Source: Stereum hirsutum FP-91666 SS1
Lineage: Eukaryota; Basidiomycota; Agaricomycetes; Russulales; Stereaceae
Assembly (NCBI RefSeq): GCF_000264905.1
Contig: NW_006763146.1
Span: 1,295,308 to 1,359,307, forward strand
DNA: 64,000 nucleotides
Reading direction: 5' to 3'
Both the position numbers and the translations under genes were made by a program. How positions within the stretch are numbered: position 1 is the first letter of the stretch; the number at the start of each line of letters is the position of its first letter. The notes below the pieces were generated by a model that saw only the letters and a program-made list of their open reading frames with translations, made no database searches and was not told the DNA's origin. Of the stretch, positions 12,286 through 22,627 are shown piece after piece.

Positions 12286-14591
12286 TCATTCCGACCACCC
12301 ATTCGGGAGAGCTCTCCTCGACCTCTTCGTCGAAGCCCCATCGTCTAGCACGGCGGAACTTCCCGCCAACATCGTCAAATCCCTCACACTCATATCGTCA
12401 TCCTCTCCATCCCCTCTACCCCTACCCCTACTATAGCTCCTGTTTCCCCGTCCGCGAAACTTCCCACCCAGCCCCGAGCCAATGATCATCCCATTGAGGA
12501 TTTCACCGTGCCCATCGATCTCCTCAGCGTCGTCCATGTCCTCGGGGAGCCAAGTTCCCATCATGTCCATGTTCCTCGGTTTACGTCCTCTCCGGAACGA
12601 AGACGCCGCCGAATGTGGATAACTTTGCGTGAGTGACGATGTCGATCGAGTGAGTGGGGTCGCCCCGGCGCGCTGATCCCTATCGAGATGTTTCCTCAGG
12701 CTCTGGATGGAATGCTGTCTTTTCGGGTCGACTAACAGCCTAGCGAGGTCGAGCTCCCCTTCCTCGCTCTCTTCGTCCGCGCTATAGTCGTCGTCGAGGT
12801 CGAAAGACGGGTGTTGCGGCCGTCCCCAAACGTCGAAGTCGTAATCCTCCACCCTGGTGCTCAAACTGGGCAACGTGTCCTTGCCTTTACGCGGACCCTT
12901 CCGCCCACCACCCGCCTTTCGACTCCCTAATAGCAACGACCTTCCTTTTGAACCACCTTTACCCCTCACAGTACCCGTTTCGTTTCCAAAACCTCTTCGT
13001 GCCAATACATCCCTGTCCACTCGAACTCTCGATGTCTCTCTCGACACAGGGGCCGAACGGCATACCACATTAGTCTTAACCACCATTCCCACGCTACTTG
13101 TCGCCTTTGCACCCATCGGATTCGCACAGTTGACCATCAACAGCGATGGTCTGGTCGTCAAGCCCGGCCTCAAGGCGGTCCCATCAACATTCGAATTCGT
13201 GATATCCTGTGGCGCCCGAGTCGTCCTCCGACCGCGAAGAGTATTCGAACGACTAGGCGCAGCCGACACATTCTGCGACTGTGGTAAAGACCTGGCTCCT
13301 CCTCTCGGCCCATGACGCGCAGGCGCAGACTTCGTCGACACCGAGGACCTTGACCTTTCCAATCCCGCCCCGCCGCCACCGCCCGAGGCACCCGAAGGGC
13401 CACCGATGTGTGATCCCGGCGCACCGAGGATCGCTCGCGCTACGACTTCGAGCCAGGAGGGGGGCATGGGTGGTCGGCCGTCGTCGCTCTCGAAGCCGGG
13501 GTCGCTGGTTCGCTGCGAGCGCTGCGCGTGCGTGAATGCGGCTGTGGAGTGCTGTGGCGTCAATTTTCGCCGGGGGATGTTCGGCGTTGAGGCCATGTGG
13601 CGGAGGTAGTTGCGCGCAGCGGAGGCTTGGGTGTAGGTCTGCATGTGCGAAGGCAGTGAGGGTTGGGGGCGGACGGGATTGTGATGGGGGACGTCATTTG
13701 ATAATTGGGAGAAGGAGAATTGGTGTTTCGGGATGGGGTGGTGGTGTGAATGATGATTGTGATGAAACGAATTGGAGTGGGCGGGTACGGTGCGGTGGCC
13801 TACACGGGACGAGGGTCTTGATGAAGCGGCGGACGAATAACCGGAAGGGGCGGGAGTGGGCGACGGGGACCGGGGAATTGTGGATACGGGTCGTCGAATG
13901 GTTTCCTGGCTATTTGATGAAGGAAAACTTTGGCGAAGAGGTGAGGAGAGTGTTAGCTTGCGCGTTATTGGGGAACCCGTCAAAGGAGGTAGCCGCTCTT
14001 TTGCCGAAGTCTGCGTTGGTGTGGGCATGACATCGTCGTCGTCTTCACTTCCCTCGCCATCCTTGCCCTCGTGCACTTGTCCCTGACCTGTGGTAACGAG
14101 TCCGGTAAGAAATCCTACAACAGCACCAACACCACCTCTTGTCTTTGAAGTATCCTCTCGGCCTTTCCCTTTCTTCCCTGAACCCTCATTATCAAAACGG
14201 TCTGTCTCTGGCGTGAACACTCTCGTCTCCTTGTAACCTGCTTCCTTCAAGAGATCCTCCAATCGTTCATAAGTCTTTGACGTGCCTCTGCGATGAAGGG
14301 GAACACGGTTGGGGTCGCGATTGAGATGATTTGGATAGCGAGTACGACCGCGGGGAGTGACAGGTGCTTGTACGTGCCGGACCGGAGAGTGTGAAGGTGA
14401 AGATTTTGTTTGAGAGCGAGATTGGGATGTCGAGGTGGATGGAGGAGATGCGGCTGATGAAGAGAGCACGCTGGGAGGCGATATTGACGCAGAACCCGAA
14501 GGCGAAGCGTTTTGTGGCTGCTAAAAGGACATGCAAGCCCGTACATGGTGAGGTTCAGTGGTAAATGGAGGGCATGGCTTGGACGTACCAT
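12286..14591 (-). CDS. large disordered hypothetical protein
   Basis: Frame of about 745 codons without recognised family. The body runs without a stop from 14520 to 12286 and ends ALPNGWSE. It is Ser/Pro/Arg-rich and largely disordered, with short better-conserved-looking islands: YERLEDLLKEAGYKETRVFTPE near the N-terminus, PPMPPSWLEVVARAILGAPG in the middle, DYDFDVWGRPQHPSFDLDD and MMGTWLPEDMDDAEEIDGHGE towards the end. The frame has no ATG near its 5' end. It is preceded by an intron (14521-14588, donor GTACGT, acceptor TTTTAG) that follows directly on an ATG at 14589-14591, so the first exon may carry only the start codon in its coding part. A nuclear or regulatory protein is possible; nothing firmer. 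Confidence 0.75.
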
Positions 14592-15548
14592 TGCTAATTA
14601 TAAGTCTACGAGTGAAGATGTATGTTGAACAAAGGCAAGGAAAGAGCAGAGAAAGAAGCTCTAGAGGGTGATCAATGTCGAGACTGAAGCGGTGTGTCAG
14701 GTCTGTGTCAATGAGTACGCGAAATTAATGCGAAGATTGTGTCGCGTGGACTGTTCAAGACGGCCGGTGGGGGTCGTGTGGCGAATGGGCTAGTGGTCGT
14801 CAACGAGAGGTGCAGCATAAGTATGAGCGACGGCGACAGGCAGCGTGCATGATGGCCCAATGTTGCCCGTTTTTCGAGCGCAGATCGCCCCAAACCCTGG
14901 GAATTCACTGCCATTTGAGGACGCCTGCTGACGTAGTGTGGCGGAACAGTTTTTGCCATTTGCTTCCGACCTCGTCCGACCATTCAGCTTCCTGCTTCAA
15001 CCTCCTAATCTCTCGCCGCGCGGCTTCCTTGCGGCTTGTTCTGCCATAAGTGCTTCCGTTTCCTCTGGTTCGAAACTATCGGCAATGCCTGCACTCGAGC
15101 TATCGGACATATCCTCTCTTCTCCAACAACAGATGTGGGTCGAGACTGCTGACCCATGGGATGCTTACCGCACTCACCCAAGTCGAAGCGCCAATGTTAT
15201 CTCCCCGGCGGACCCCTGCATTAAACTTTAGTTACATACTCTCGTTCTTGCTCACTGCTAGCGCCCATGCTGTCTTGGCAGAGGATCGTCGTCACTGGAA
15301 ATATGGGCTACTCTGTCCAACCCTGCTGATCAACGTGGGGACAAATCCTCAGTTCCCCGTTCATGAATCCGACGGAATAGGCCTGTATTTTGTCTGTCTG
15401 GGTGAACTTTGTTGCTAGGGGGAGAGCTTCTTTCAAACAGTCCTGAGCACGGCTATAAAGACAGGTCTTGTGCGACTGTGCAACCCATACTCGCAGCGTA
15501 CTGACACCTACTCCTCACCCTGCACTCTTCATCCTCAATTGACTAGAA
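14592..15548. promoter_or_regulatory. divergent intergenic region
   Basis: This 957-base region lies between the leftward disordered-protein gene and the rightward OYE pseudogene. Its right end keeps the pseudogene's promoter, including a TATA-like box. No coding sequence is supported in it. Confidence 0.45.
15454..15460 (+). promoter_or_regulatory. TATA-like box of the OYE pseudogene
   Basis: TATAAAG lies 95 bases before the ATG at 15549. The stretch after it (including ACTCGCAGCRTACT) resembles the leader of the intact copy downstream, so the duplication included the core promoter. Confidence 0.55.
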
Positions 15549-16509
15549 ATGTCGTCTCGTTATCAATCTACAGATGTTGACCCTTCTCCTCTGGGCAAAC
15601 CCCTCCACTTCGCATTTTCGAACCGCACCGTCCCCAACCGCTTCCTCAAAGGCGCCATGGCCGAGAACCTATCGTCCTGGTCTCCCACAGACATCCCATC
15701 TCGTGGCGTTCCATCCGCCAACCTCGTCAACGTCTACCGCCGCTGGGGCCAGGGCGGCGTCGGTCTCCTCATCACCGGCAATATCATGACGGACTACGTC
15801 CATTTCGAATCAAAAGGGAACCCTGTGATCGCTAGGGATGCAGTTTTTGAAGGGGAGAGGTTTGAGAGGTTAGACGGCGGGGAGGGAGGGAAGTCTTGTG
15901 CTCGGTCAGATTAGCCATGCAGGGAGGCAGGTCAGCGATGCGATCAATAAACATCCGACTTCTGCTAGCGACGTTCAACTCAAAGGTATGCTTACATAGC
16001 ACCTGTACTTACTCTCAGTGAATGGAACTAACGAATACGCCATATAGTTTCTTTTGGCACCACCAGTTTTGCTAAACCCCGCGCTGCGACTCTCGAGGAT
16101 ATTCGCGAAATCACAAAAGCATTCACCCATGCCGCAGTTTACCTCGAAAAGGCCGGTTTCGACGGTATCCAACTCCACGGCGCACACGGCTTTCTCCTTG
16201 CCCAGTTCCTCTCCAAGACGACCAACCTCCGTACAGATGCTTATGGCGGCTCTCTGACCAACCGTGCCCGCCTCATCGTCGAGATCGCACAATCCATACG
16301 TCGCGCGACGTCTCCTTCATTCATCCTCGGCATCAAGATCAACAGTCAAGAGTGGCAGGATGGGGAAGGGAGAGGAGCCGGTGGATTTTGGAGTGCAGGC
16401 GAATGTGGATGGGTTTTTGAGGGATGTTGGGGATTAAACGCAGCGATTGGCAGAGGACAAGGAGGGGAAAGAGTATGGGTATTTCGATCTGACGGCTGTT
16501 GGAGCGTGA
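15549..16509 (+). pseudogene. Old Yellow Enzyme-like flavin oxidoreductase, decayed tandem copy
   Basis: Broken duplicate of the intact gene at 17673. It opens identically (MSSRYQS.DVDPSPLG.PLHF) and stays alike through NIMTDY. After GERFERL, small deletions shift the frame and bring a stop at 15912-15914. The correct frame resumes with GQISHAGRQV. The intron before the second exon is still recognisable. The block with HGAHGFLLAQFLSKTTNLRTDAYGGS is nearly identical to the intact copy. Then about 0.4 kb is missing: the sequence jumps at 16359 from GINSQEW-coding DNA to what corresponds to position 18907. This removes the GLGRP phosphate-binding part of the FMN site and most of the C-terminal barrel. 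The tail also carries a premature stop, and the last homologous stop is at 16507-16509. No functional enzyme can result. Confidence 0.92.
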
Positions 16510-17672
16510 GATTCTGTATAGGAGTGTGCGACTGATAGTACCAGTGAGTGCAGACATTAAATTCGATAGCGTGTGGAATGTATGCAACTTGAAGTGGCGT
16601 TCCTCTCTATCCATACAGTTTTCGGGCATTGGATTTGACCAGCGACGGTGACTGCAAACATTTACCTTGACCAAAAGATCATTAACTGTTCTGACACAGT
16701 AGCATTGAACGCGATCAGCAAAAACATACAACGCAAAACGAAGAGTTAAGATTAAGTATTCAGACAAGTAGGGGGATTGTGGCGCGGCAAATGCCGTCGG
16801 GCATTGAATGCGTTCTCCGACTCGGAGGCGGTGACCAAGTTCGAGTTCGAAGGATCAATCATCACTCCTCCAACACTTTAATTCCCAGCGTACAGTTCTT
16901 TCTGCAGAAGGCTCTGCGTCGCTTGTTGCGTGGGATACTATCCGAGGATCACTTTTTGCCCACCACGTACCGCAAAATCTGGCTCGTATCGTGCACGAAT
17001 ATTTGGCCGCCCTCCTTAGCACGGTGAGGTTCAAGCCTCTTGGTCCGTATCATCCAGCTGGCTGGCCTCACTATCAGTGCACTGCTCGTTCAAGAATTAT
17101 GTTTTGATTACAACCGCAAGATAAAGGACATTCTCGAGTGACGGTAACTCTGCCAAGCTTGCTGGATGAAAAATTCTTACTAATCTCTCACCGCACCTAT
17201 TTTAGGCTGCAGATCAGTATGTATCCAAAAAAAAAAAAGTACATGGCGCGTTCCAGGAAGCGGCCTGACCTTGGTCGCTCAGTCTCGCTGATAGAGCCTT
17301 GGATGAGTAAGGTTCCTGCTTCATTTGGCCAAAGATTCACCGTCAGGTTCGAATATCTTGTTTAGTTTTGTTTGATACTGTGGCTGCTTTGCAAGCTGGA
17401 CTGGGAGAGGCCTTGTTTTGCTCAACGTACAAAGCAAAACGTTGATGAGTGATGTATGGGTTGCTCAGCAATGCTGAATGATCAATGCCTTCTCTTCTTT
17501 TGAGAGCGAGATTATTGCTTCTTTATACTAGCAGCATGAGGCGACGGTATAAAAGCGAGCCTCGTTCAGGTCTGCAAGGCATCAGTTGCAGCTCACACTC
17601 GCAGCATACTAACCTCTGTCTCTTACATCTACTCCCTATTACACGTTCACCACATACATCTCGCTCGAAAGA
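16510..17672. promoter_or_regulatory. region between tandem OYE copies
   Basis: These 1.16 kb carry no gene. A 12-base A run lies at about 17226-17237. The right end contains the promoter of the intact OYE gene. A tRNA-like GGTTCGAAT near 17346 has no matching cloverleaf. Confidence 0.45.
17550..17556 (+). promoter_or_regulatory. TATA box of intact OYE gene
   Basis: TATAAAA lies 117 bases upstream of the ATG at 17673, in the same relative place as the TATA-like box of the upstream pseudogene. Confidence 0.6.
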
Positions 17673-19054
17673 ATGTCTTCTCGTTATCAATCAGCCGACG
17701 TCGACCCCTCCCCTCTAGGCCAACCTCTCCACTTCGCCTTCTCAAATCGTACCGTGCCCAATCGCTTCCTCAAAGGCGCTATGGCAGAGAACTTGTCATC
17801 TTGGTCCCCAACAGACCGTCCCTCTCGTGGTGTGCCAACAGACGAGGTCGTCAATGTCTATCGTCGTTGGGGAGAAGGAGGAATCGGTTTGATCGTCACT
17901 GGCAACATTATGACGGACTACGAGCACTTTGAAGCCAAGGGAAACCCTGTTATCGCCAAGGATGCACCGTTCGAGGGTGAGAGGTTTGAGAGGTTCAAGG
18001 AGATCGCGAGAGAGGCGAAGAGGGAGGGAAGTGTGGTGGTTGCGCAACTTGGTCATCCTGGGAGACAAGTCAAAGATAATGTCACCAAAGATCCTATGTC
18101 CGCCAGTGACGTTCAACTCAAAAGTACGCGGATATCTTCTTGCTACTAGATATCCAGCAGGAAACTGATCCCCGTTATATAGTTGAGGGTCCTCCTGGCG
18201 CAATCGCTTTTGCGAAGCCTCGTGCCGCCACCCTCCAGGACATTCGCGGCATCACCGAAGCATTCACTCATGCCGCAGTATACCTTGAAAAGGCCGGTTT
18301 CGACGGTATCCAACTCCACGGCGCACACGGCTTTCTGCTCGCCCAATTCCTCTCCAAGACGACCAACCTCCGTACCGATGCTTACGGCGGCTCCCTAACC
18401 AACCGTGCCCGCCTCATCGTCGAAATCGCACAATCCATACGTCGCGCGACATCTCCTTCGTTCATACTCGGCATCAAGATCAACAGCCAAGAGTGGCAGG
18501 CGGATGGGTTCCAGGCGGAAGAGGCCGCAGAGCTCGTACGCATCCTGGAAGAGAGCACGTTCGATTTCGTAGAGCTATCCGGTGGCACGTTTGCAGCGTC
18601 TGGGTTCCACCACAGGCGGGAAAGCACGAAGGAGAGGGAGGCGTTCTTCTTAGAGTTTGCGGAGAAGATCGTGCCGGGGTTGACGAAGACGAGGGCGTAC
18701 GTTACGGGTGGGTTCAAGACCGTCGGTGCGATGGTTCACGCGCTGGATATTGTGGATGGGGTTGGTCTTGGTCGTCCGTTGACCCAGGAGCCGACGTTGT
18801 GTAAGGATATTTTGGAGCGGAAGGTTAGGGCAGTCATCGAACAAAAGCTCGATCCGAACGACTTCGGGACCACGCTTGCCGCCGCTGGAGTGCAGATCAG
18901 GCAGTTGGGGAAGGGCGAAGAGCCGGCGGACTTCTCCGTCCAGGCGAATGTGGATGGGTTCCTAAAGGGTCTCCCCGAGTGGACGCAGAGATTCGCTGAC
19001 GATAAGGAGGGGAAAGAGTACGGTTACTTTGATTTGACCGCTGTCGCAGCGTAG
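17673..19054 (+). CDS. Old Yellow Enzyme-type NADH:flavin oxidoreductase
   Basis: FMN-dependent ene-reductase of the Old Yellow Enzyme family, reducing activated C=C bonds with NAD(P)H. There are two exons: 17673-18123 and 18183-19054, with the intron at 18124-18182. The start MSSRYQSADVDPSPLGQPLH leads into FSNRTVPNRFLKGAMAE (first strand of the TIM barrel). The active site carries HGAHGFLLAQFLS with N-x-R-x-D-x-YGGS-x-x-NR following. The FMN phosphate site is DGVGLGRPL. The protein is about 440 residues and ends FDLTAVAA. The sequence resembles the longer fungal branch of the family, with a C-terminal extension. It lies in tandem with a decayed copy 2.1 kb upstream, so the pair arose by recent duplication. 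The physiological substrate is unknown. Confidence 0.95.
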
Positions 19055-19519
19055 ACTCCGTATTTTTTTATTGGAGCGTGTTAGTATAGATTTCTCGTTC
19101 TAGCCTGTAGACATTCACCTAGAGCTGCATCGTGAAGTGTGACCGATTGAGCCAAAGTAGCACGCGAATACCTCTGACGAAGCACGTCCATGAGCGCCAC
19201 TAGCTTCGAGCCTTTTACTTAGCAGGAGTCCGCTGCTTTCATCCGGAGATGAAATCAAAAGCAATGTCGTTGGGACAAGCACAGCAACGCTGACAATGCC
19301 AACAAGAGACTCGCCCAGTTTAGTCAAGCTTCAACTCGTTCTGCCTGCCAGTCACAGTCATCTGAGGAAAAACACACGGATACAATGATAATTGATGTAT
19401 CCGTGGCGGCTACCACCTCGTGCAATCAAGCAGTCATACATTTGTCATTCTGGACTTCTAGCTAACGACAACCCCGGCAAGAAACAACGGAAACAGAGCG
19501 GCGACGGGAGAACAAACCT
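19055..19519. other. convergent 3' intergenic region
   Basis: These 465 bases lie between the stop codons of the OYE gene and the leftward prolyl-tRNA synthetase gene. No gene is seen; the two 3' untranslated regions are expected here. Confidence 0.5.
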
Positions 19520-22247
19520 CTAGTACGAGCGACCGAAGAGGGTCCACCGTTTAGCATCTGAACCGCAAGCAGGGCACTTCGTCTTGCCAGGCTCGATAGG
19601 AGTCCAGCGGCTCTGGTCGAAGGGGATGGCGAGAGACTTGGCTCCGGCGGAAGGAGCGCGCTCGTCCTGGGGCTCGGCACTGATACCACGAGAAATGCAG
19701 AGGTCAGTACCCATGGATTGAAGGAGGAAAGAAACTGAAGGGACTTACGCCCGTCCGCTACGCTCTTTGATGTCGTCCTCGCAGGCCTCAACTTCACACC
19801 ACGGGATCGCGACGACACACTTGTCATCAAGCGTAGGAACGACGTCCTCCCACTTGGTCACCTCCTTCACCCTGCTCTGATAGATATCCCTCGCCTTCTC
19901 GAACATCTCCTTCTGGATCGTCTCCAAAAGCTCGGGGACGCTCTTCTCAAGGCCCTCCAACTGCAACGGCGCCTTAGCGCCCGTATCTCTCCGCACGCCC
20001 AATGTCTGCTTCTTCGACAGATCCTGCGGTCCGATCTCGAGACGAAGTGGCACGCCCTTCTGTTCCCACTCGTTGAACTTCCAGCCAGGAGTGTATCCGT
20101 CCCTCAGATCGGCCTTGGCGCGGACGCCGGCGGCTTTGAGCTGCTTGACGAGCTCGGCGCACTTGTCGTTGATCGTCTTACGTTGGTCGTCCGACGTCTT
20201 GCCGGTAATACCGCAAGGAACGACGACGACCTGGACGCTCGCCACCCGGGGAGGCAACACCAATCCCTGGTTATCACCATGCACCATGACCATCACGCCG
20301 ATCGTCCTCGTCGAAAGACCCCAACTGTTCTGCCACACATAGCTCTTCCCCGCGCCCGTCGGGTCATTCGGGTCCTCGACGAAGATGTTGAACATCTCCG
20401 GACGGGAGAAGTTTTGGCCGAGACAGTGCGAGGTGGCGGCTTGGATGCCACGGCCGGAGGTGGGGATGAAGCCTTCGATGGTCGTGGTGTAGAGACCGCC
20501 TGCGAATTTTTCTTTTTCGGATTTGACACCGGTGATGACGGGCACTGCGAGGAGCTCTTCGTAGACGCGACGGTAGAGGTCGAGGATTTCGAGGACTTCG
20601 GCGTCGGCTTCGGCTTTGGTGAAGTGCGCGGTGTGACCCTCTTGCCAGAGGAACTCGCGGGTACGGAGGAAGGGCTCTGTGATAGTGTGTCAATATGAGG
20701 TAGGACTAGATGAATAGAGACACAAAAAAGGGCGCACGGGGGTTCTTGAATTCCCAGCGGACAACGCTGTTCCATTGGTTCAATTTGAGGGGGAGATCAC
20801 GGTGGCTCTTAATCCACTTTGCGTAGTCTGCAATCGTATGAGTGATATGCATAAGGTTGAAAAATTGATCCTTAGTACTTACAAGGGTACATAGCAGTTT
20901 CTGACGTCGGACGGATGGCGATAGGTTCTTCCAGTTCTGATTGGCCACTGCAACCCGATGAGAGAGATTCGATGTTTATGAGCAGAAAAGGACGTACGCT
21001 CGTGTGACCCAAGCGACTTCCGGAGAGAAACCCTCGATATGGTCCTTCTCCCGCTCGAGGACGCGCTGTGACACGAACATGGGGAAGTAGGAGTTTTCGA
21101 CGCCCATTTCCTTGATCTTCACATTGAACCATTCTGCATTGACGCTTTAGAACGGACTCGTTGAGAAGGTGGCATTTGGCCCAGCAACGTACCTTGGATG
21201 CACTCCCAGATGCTGTAGGACCAGGGCTTGAGGATATAGCATCCGCTGACGCTATAGTAATCCAACATGTCTGCCTTCAACAGGACCTGATTTCGCGGCA
21301 TGGGTTTAGGGCATGTTCATCACACGGGAGGATTAACAAACATACGTTGGTATACCACGTAGCGAAATCAACTTCCTTCTTCACACCAATAGCCACCTGA
21401 ATGGCACCCTCGATCTTTGCATCCTCCTTCTCGACCTTCTTCTTTTCAGGCTTGGTGGTGGCGGGGAGGGCAGAGGATCCGTCGGCAGTAGCATCAGCTT
21501 TGAGGGCGACAAAATCGACTTCGTGGATCTTGGACGTGTCCGTTTCGAGTTTGCGGAGGTAGGAGAGAAGCTCTGAAGCGGAGAGGAAGGTGGTGATGTT
21601 TGAAGAGAGAGCGCGGACAGCGATTGGGGCAGTGGTGTCGATCAGAGATGTATCGAGCACTGTGGTCACTTTTGGAAAGTTTTCTGTAGTAAGAGCGAGG
21701 GGAGAGACTGTACGGGAGCAGTCAAAATCGGGATCGGGCCAAGAGCAAGATAGAGTGGCGCACGAGAGTTTTTATCGGCAGAAAAGAACTCTTGAAGGAG
21801 GTCCTCCGAGGCAAGACGGAGCTCTTTCAGATTGAGCTTCTTGCCCAGAGCACCCGAGCTCGTCTCTGTCTCATCTTTCGCGATGACGACCACTGGGACG
21901 GGGGTTGCGTTCTTCGCTGTCTTAGGCTTGAAGACGAGCACCTTGACGAGCTGGAAGCCTTTCGGAGCGTCGGAGGCCTGGATGACCTCCCTCCAGGCTG
22001 CCGGGGTGGTTGCCTCTGTGTGCGATATAGAGGTGATCGTAGTCACTTGGAGGGACTCGAGACGTTTTGTGAGCGCTGCGACTTCGGCCATGGTGGGCAA
22101 AGAGAGATGAAGGTAGCGGGCAAAGGAGGGATGAGGCAAGGATAGAGCTGACTCGACGCGTCTGGCTGTTATCAGATGTGGGAACGAGCGTCGACCAAGA
22201 ACGATGGTTCGGGACGCAATGCGGATAGCATGGCGGCCTGCCAGCAT
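19520..22247 (-). CDS. prolyl-tRNA synthetase (eukaryotic/archaeal type), possibly dual-targeted
   Basis: Class II synthetase that charges tRNA-Pro. The N-terminal appended domain ([16 protein letters not shown] to about KIHEVDF) resembles the YbaK-like region of fungal cytosolic ProRS. The core follows: [38 protein letters not shown], motif 2 region [10 protein letters not shown] and [27 protein letters not shown], then SHCLGQNFS and [16 protein letters not shown] (motif 3). The anticodon-binding domain includes VVVVPCGI and [11 protein letters not shown]. The zinc-like C-terminus carries [12 protein letters not shown] and ends GRSY, as in the eukaryotic type. Stop at 19520-19522. Two in-frame ATGs exist: 22091 gives the usual cytosolic start; 22247 adds 52 residues rich in Arg and Ala with almost no acids. 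About seven introns. Confidence 0.95.
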
Positions 22248-22627
22248 TCGGACGGCCCAAGTTTTGTGCGCCTTCGACGCTGCGGAACGACGTTGGCTCG
22301 AGTGGCCGTTCGTTTCTTAGAGCTCGTTTATTGTGTACGTATTTTATCTCTTCCGGCGCGCGACGTGTTTCTAGGCGCGTCGCTACCGAGAACGGGCCAG
22401 TGAGGTATACAAATATTCTGAACTCTGCATGTCGATGTACTGCCTATTACGATGGATATTTTCTGCAATTCGCAACTAATGTTGTCGGCAGTGAGTGAGA
22501 GGGAAGGTCATATGTCTTGGGCCACACCTCCGACGCCACACACTACAATTTAACACTCCATCACGTGGTAAACGCGACTGCAAGCCTTAGCCGCCGTCGC
22601 GTCTTCATCGACCGCGACGTTGAGCCC
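22248..22627. promoter_or_regulatory. bidirectional promoter of two aminoacyl-tRNA synthetase genes
   Basis: This 380-base interval (536 if the inner ProRS start is used) separates ProRS, leftward, from mitochondrial IleRS, rightward. No other gene fits. Shared control of the two synthetases is a reasonable inference from the arrangement only. Confidence 0.55.

Noticed and set aside
12857..13535. Plus-strand open frames inside the 12.3-14.6 kb gene
   Set aside because: They overlap a much longer minus-strand frame with consistent composition and have no family features.
17226..17237. A12 run as a sign of a retroposed gene
   Set aside because: No coding remnant precedes it and no target-site duplication was seen; a plain homopolymer is enough to explain it.
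17340..17356. GGTTCGAAT, resembling a tRNA B box
   Set aside because: No A box at the right distance and the flanks do not pair into acceptor or T arms.
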